Source: Metabacillus bambusae (GTDB lineage: Bacteria > Bacillota > Bacilli > Bacillales > Bacillaceae). Taken from it: DNA of 64,000 nucleotides. The DNA lies in NCBI RefSeq assembly GCF_017497975.1, contig NZ_JAGDEL010000013.1, forward strand, positions 1 through 64,000, read 5' to 3'. Numbering within the stretch: the first letter of the stretch is position 1; each line of letters begins with the position of its first letter. Both the position numbers and the translations under genes were made by a program. The notes below the pieces were generated by a model. It made no database searches, had not been told where the DNA came from, and was given only the letters and a program-made list of their open reading frames with translations. Shown here piece by piece: positions 61,733 through 64,000 of this stretch.

Positions 61733-64000
61733 TTATAAAACTTTATTTTGTCCACCGTTATTATTTATCGTTTGCCTATATGTTTTGGGAGTTACATTGA
61801 AAACTCTCTTAAAAGCCCTGCGAAATGAGTGAGCAGAATTGTAACCAACATAAATAGAAATTTCTTCAATTGTTTGGTTAGTAGTTACCAATAGATCTGA
61901 AGCTTTATGAATGCGGATTTTCTCAATATAATCTGAAACGTATTCACCTATTTGTTCTTTAAAAAGCTGTGAAACAAACTTTTCAGGTAGACCTACTTTT
62001 TCAGAAATCCGATACAATGATAAATCCGGATCACTAAAATTCTCTTCCAGGAACTCTATAATTAATTTTACTGCTTGATCATTCGTTTTTCTTTTGCTCT
62101 TTTTAATTAATGTACAATATTCTTCGGCCGTATTTACGATTTCTTCCCATACTTGTCCAAGGCCATGCTGCAATTGAACTTGTAAAACTTTATTTATCAA
62201 TGTTCCGGATTCGTCTGAACTCTGGAACACATTTGAATCAAATGTTTTTATTAATGTGGACTTTACCTCTTCGATTAACTGTTCAGCAATCTTAGGCGAT
62301 AGATCCTTTTCGCAAAAATTCTCTTGAAAAATTTGATCCAATATTTGTTTTACATCAAAAGATTCTCCCATTCTTATTGCATTAACTAGTCGAAGTTCCA
62401 TATCAATCGGATAGTAAAAAACTGATGTTTCTTTCACAATATCTTGATACCACAACATCTTACTTTCGTTCATTAAGGTGAAAGTATACCCCAATGTCTG
62501 CTTTGCTTCGTTATATGAACGGCTTATTTCTTGATAATTTCTAAAGAGTCTTCCCATAAATGACGATATTGAAATACGATACGAGTTCGATATTGATGTA
62601 GTAAGATTTTGGATGATATGTTTTATTTCTTTGATCGCTTCTGATTCTTGTTCTCTTATGAAAGTAAAAATAACCACGATTTTATCCGAATTTAAATCGG
62701 TCATGATGATAGTAGGTACTTGTTCTATAAGAGTACGTTTTATAATGATACGGGCTGCACTTAGTTCATTAGTAATCTCCTTATTTTCCATATCACCATA
62801 ACCGTTTATCTTCAAAATCCCAACATAACCATGATCACCTTGAAATAATACATCTGTTTGTTCAGCGTTATCTACTATTCCTTTTTGTGTATGAAATTCT
62901 CCATTCAATAAACTCTTTATAAAGGAATCCTTTAAAATATGCTTCTGACTATTTAATTCAATTTCTAACGATTTATTATTAGATATCAGATTAGCTATAT
63001 TACCATGTAAAAAATCATATTCATTTTTATGCTTCGAAGTATCAGAACCAATTTGATCCGTCACAAATTCCAGCAAATTATGGATTGGAGTACTGTCTCG
63101 GTATGCAAGAAACAAACAAAGGATCATTCCTATCAGCAATGTACTAGCTGTCACAATCCAGGTCATGTTTTTGATGATTTCAGCCTTTTCCATTAACCCC
63201 TGTTTAGGTATTCCAGCAACATAATGCCATCCATTAAAATCTGACTGTGTTGATAATAACAGCGTATCATTTTCTAGAAGACGATTTGTAGAAGAACCGT
63301 CCGTTTCTAGTTTTAGAAATATTTCTTTAATTTTAGACTTATCGATTCCGACCATTGTAAGAGGATTTCCTTCATTGTCTGTAATAAAGCCCCAACCACC
63401 ATACTGATTTGATAAACTTTCTAAAAGATCCCCTATTTTACGCTGATCAATGGTAACGACTGATGTACCTAGCTGTTTATTAAAACTATTTAAAGGTAAC
63501 GATTGTACATAACTGATTACGGAAAGCTCTTTTTTATTACTCGTATAAGAACGAACTGGTATGATCTCACCTTGGTGATTTTCTTCTAAAATTGTCTTTT
63601 TCCATTGCTCGAAGGAAAGATCATTATAATGATAAAGGTCGTAAAAATGGTCTACTCTGAAATAAACCGAACCATCTGATAAAATGACATTATAATTTTT
63701 CAAATAAATATAAAAGTCCTCTAAAAAATCGTTCGTGTGAGCATAAGTTGAAATAAAACGTGAAGTTTCTCTCAGGCTATACAAGTTAATGGAGCTATTT
63801 GCCATTGGTGCATTTAAATGATTATTAAAATCGTCAACTAATGTAAGTTGTCTAGTAAATCTTTCAACTTCCATCATCCGGCTTTCCAAAATATCTTTAC
63901 TCTTATTCAAGATCAACATACTTGATTCAATTGAGCTTGATTTCGCGACATCAATTGAAACTTGGTAAGATACAATCCCAGTTATTATTGGAAATAATAG
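61733..64000 (-). CDS. Membrane-bound AraC-family regulator (YtdP/YesN-like), 5' end outside window
   Basis: At least 755 residues visible; the open frame continues past the last base. The order is: end of a first membrane helix (LLFPIITGIVSYQV), a large extracytoplasmic Cache-like sensor (about 280 residues), a second membrane helix (MTWIVTASTLLIGMILCLFLAY), a cytoplasmic linker, and a C-terminal AraC two-helix-turn-helix domain (PDLSLYRISEKVGLPEKFVSQLFKEQIGEYVSDYIEKIRIHKASDLL and IEEISIYVGYNSAHSFRRAFKRVFNVTPKTYRQTI). Such one-component sensors activate downstream lipoprotein-dependent sugar importers. It precedes the importer operon, so it probably senses the oligosaccharide or the loaded binding protein outside the cell. 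Confidence 0.9.
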   Translation of the reverse strand, partial: LLFPIITGIVSYQVSIDVAKSSSIESSMLILNKSKDILESRMMEVERFTRQLTLVDDFNNHLNAPMANSSINLYSLRETSRFISTYAHTNDFLEDFYIYLKNYNVILSDGSVYFRVDHFYDLYHYNDLSFEQWKKTILEENHQGEIIPVRSYTSNKKELSVISYVQSLPLNSFNKQLGTSVVTIDQRKIGDLLESLSNQYGGWGFITDNEGNPLTMVGIDKSKIKEIFLKLETDGSSTNRLLENDTLLLSTQSDFNGWHYVAGIPKQGLMEKAEIIKNMTWIVTASTLLIGMILCLFLAYRDSTPIHNLLEFVTDQIGSDTSKHKNEYDFLHGNIANLISNNKSLEIELNSQKHILKDSFIKSLLNGEFHTQKGIVDNAEQTDVLFQGDHGYVGILKINGYGDMENKEITNELSAARIIIKRTLIEQVPTIIMTDLNSDKIVVIFTFIREQESEAIKEIKHIIQNLTTSISNSYRISISSFMGRLFRNYQEISRSYNEAKQTLGYTFTLMNESKMLWYQDIVKETSVFYYPIDMELRLVNAIRMGESFDVKQILDQIFQENFCEKDLSPKIAEQLIEEVKSTLIKTFDSNVFQSSDESGTLINKVLQVQLQHGLGQVWEEIVNTAEEYCTLIKKSKRKTNDQAVKLIIEFLEENFSDPDLSLYRISEKVGLPEKFVSQLFKEQIGEYVSDYIEKIRIHKASDLLVTTNQTIEEISIYVGYNSAHSFRRAFKRVFNVTPKTYRQTINNNGGQNKVL

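Noticed and set aside
1-64000. CRISPR arrays, tRNA, rRNA or prophage genes
   Set aside because: Looked for regularly spaced repeats, tRNA-like arms and phage structural genes; none found apart from the IS end.

Overview
The window looks like chromosomal DNA of a low-G+C Gram-positive rod of the family Bacillaceae (Bacillus, Metabacillus, Cytobacillus or a close relative). The grounds are AT-rich DNA with strong AGGAGG-type ribosome binding sites and some TTG/GTG starts, a putB-putC-putP proline operon, a ywnA/ywnB pair and an adaA-adaB pair like those of Bacillus subtilis, CcpA-type cre sites, ABC sugar importers without their own ATPase gene, and several intergenic repeats of types I recognise from Bacillaceae. 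I could not run any search, so all family assignments rest on motifs and recall.

Left part (1-14.3 kb): the right end of an IS3-family insertion sequence; rluF behind a PucR-type regulator; an MMPL/RND exporter with a TetR regulator and three matching TGACA palindromes between them; ywnB/ywnA with palindromic operators; a 240-bp MITE-like repeat; a broken hypothetical gene; a G+C-richer nucleotidyltransferase that looks imported; a DHA2-type multidrug exporter with a divergent TetR regulator; a second MFS exporter; a DUF402 protein. This is a drug-efflux and genome-defence flavoured accessory region broken up by repeats.

Middle part (14.6-39.7 kb): the putBCP operon for proline use, interrupted by a repeat; a sugar-acid operon (a large IlvD/Edd-type dehydratase, a 2-oxoglutarate semialdehyde dehydrogenase, a TIM-barrel protein of unknown function, and a GntR/FadR-type regulator); small genes, including a 59-codon ORF with a cre-overlapped promoter; two AraC regulators flanking a PhyH-HEAT fusion, an aldo/keto reductase and a Gfo/Idh oxidoreductase; the adaptive alkylation-repair pair adaA-adaB; and an AraC/isomerase/Gfo-Idh cluster.

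Right part (40-64 kb): the most coherent system, a locus for L-fucose- and possibly L-galactose-containing oligosaccharides. A membrane-bound AraC-type regulator precedes a lipoprotein-dependent ABC importer (two permeases and a binding protein), then cytoplasmic glycosidases (two GH95 enzymes and a DUF5703 protein), a GDSL esterase, an aldose 1-dehydrogenase, a zinc dehydrogenase resembling L-galactonate dehydrogenase, and a lactonase-like amidohydrolase. A second operon encodes a split altronate/fuconate-type dehydratase, two SDRs, a fumarylacetoacetase-fold hydrolase and the mutarotase FucU. Together these would import oligosaccharides, release L-fucose inside the cell, oxidise it without phosphorylation to L-fuconate, dehydrate and oxidise it, and cleave it to pyruvate and lactate. 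A cre with a full consensus match sits in front of the importer.
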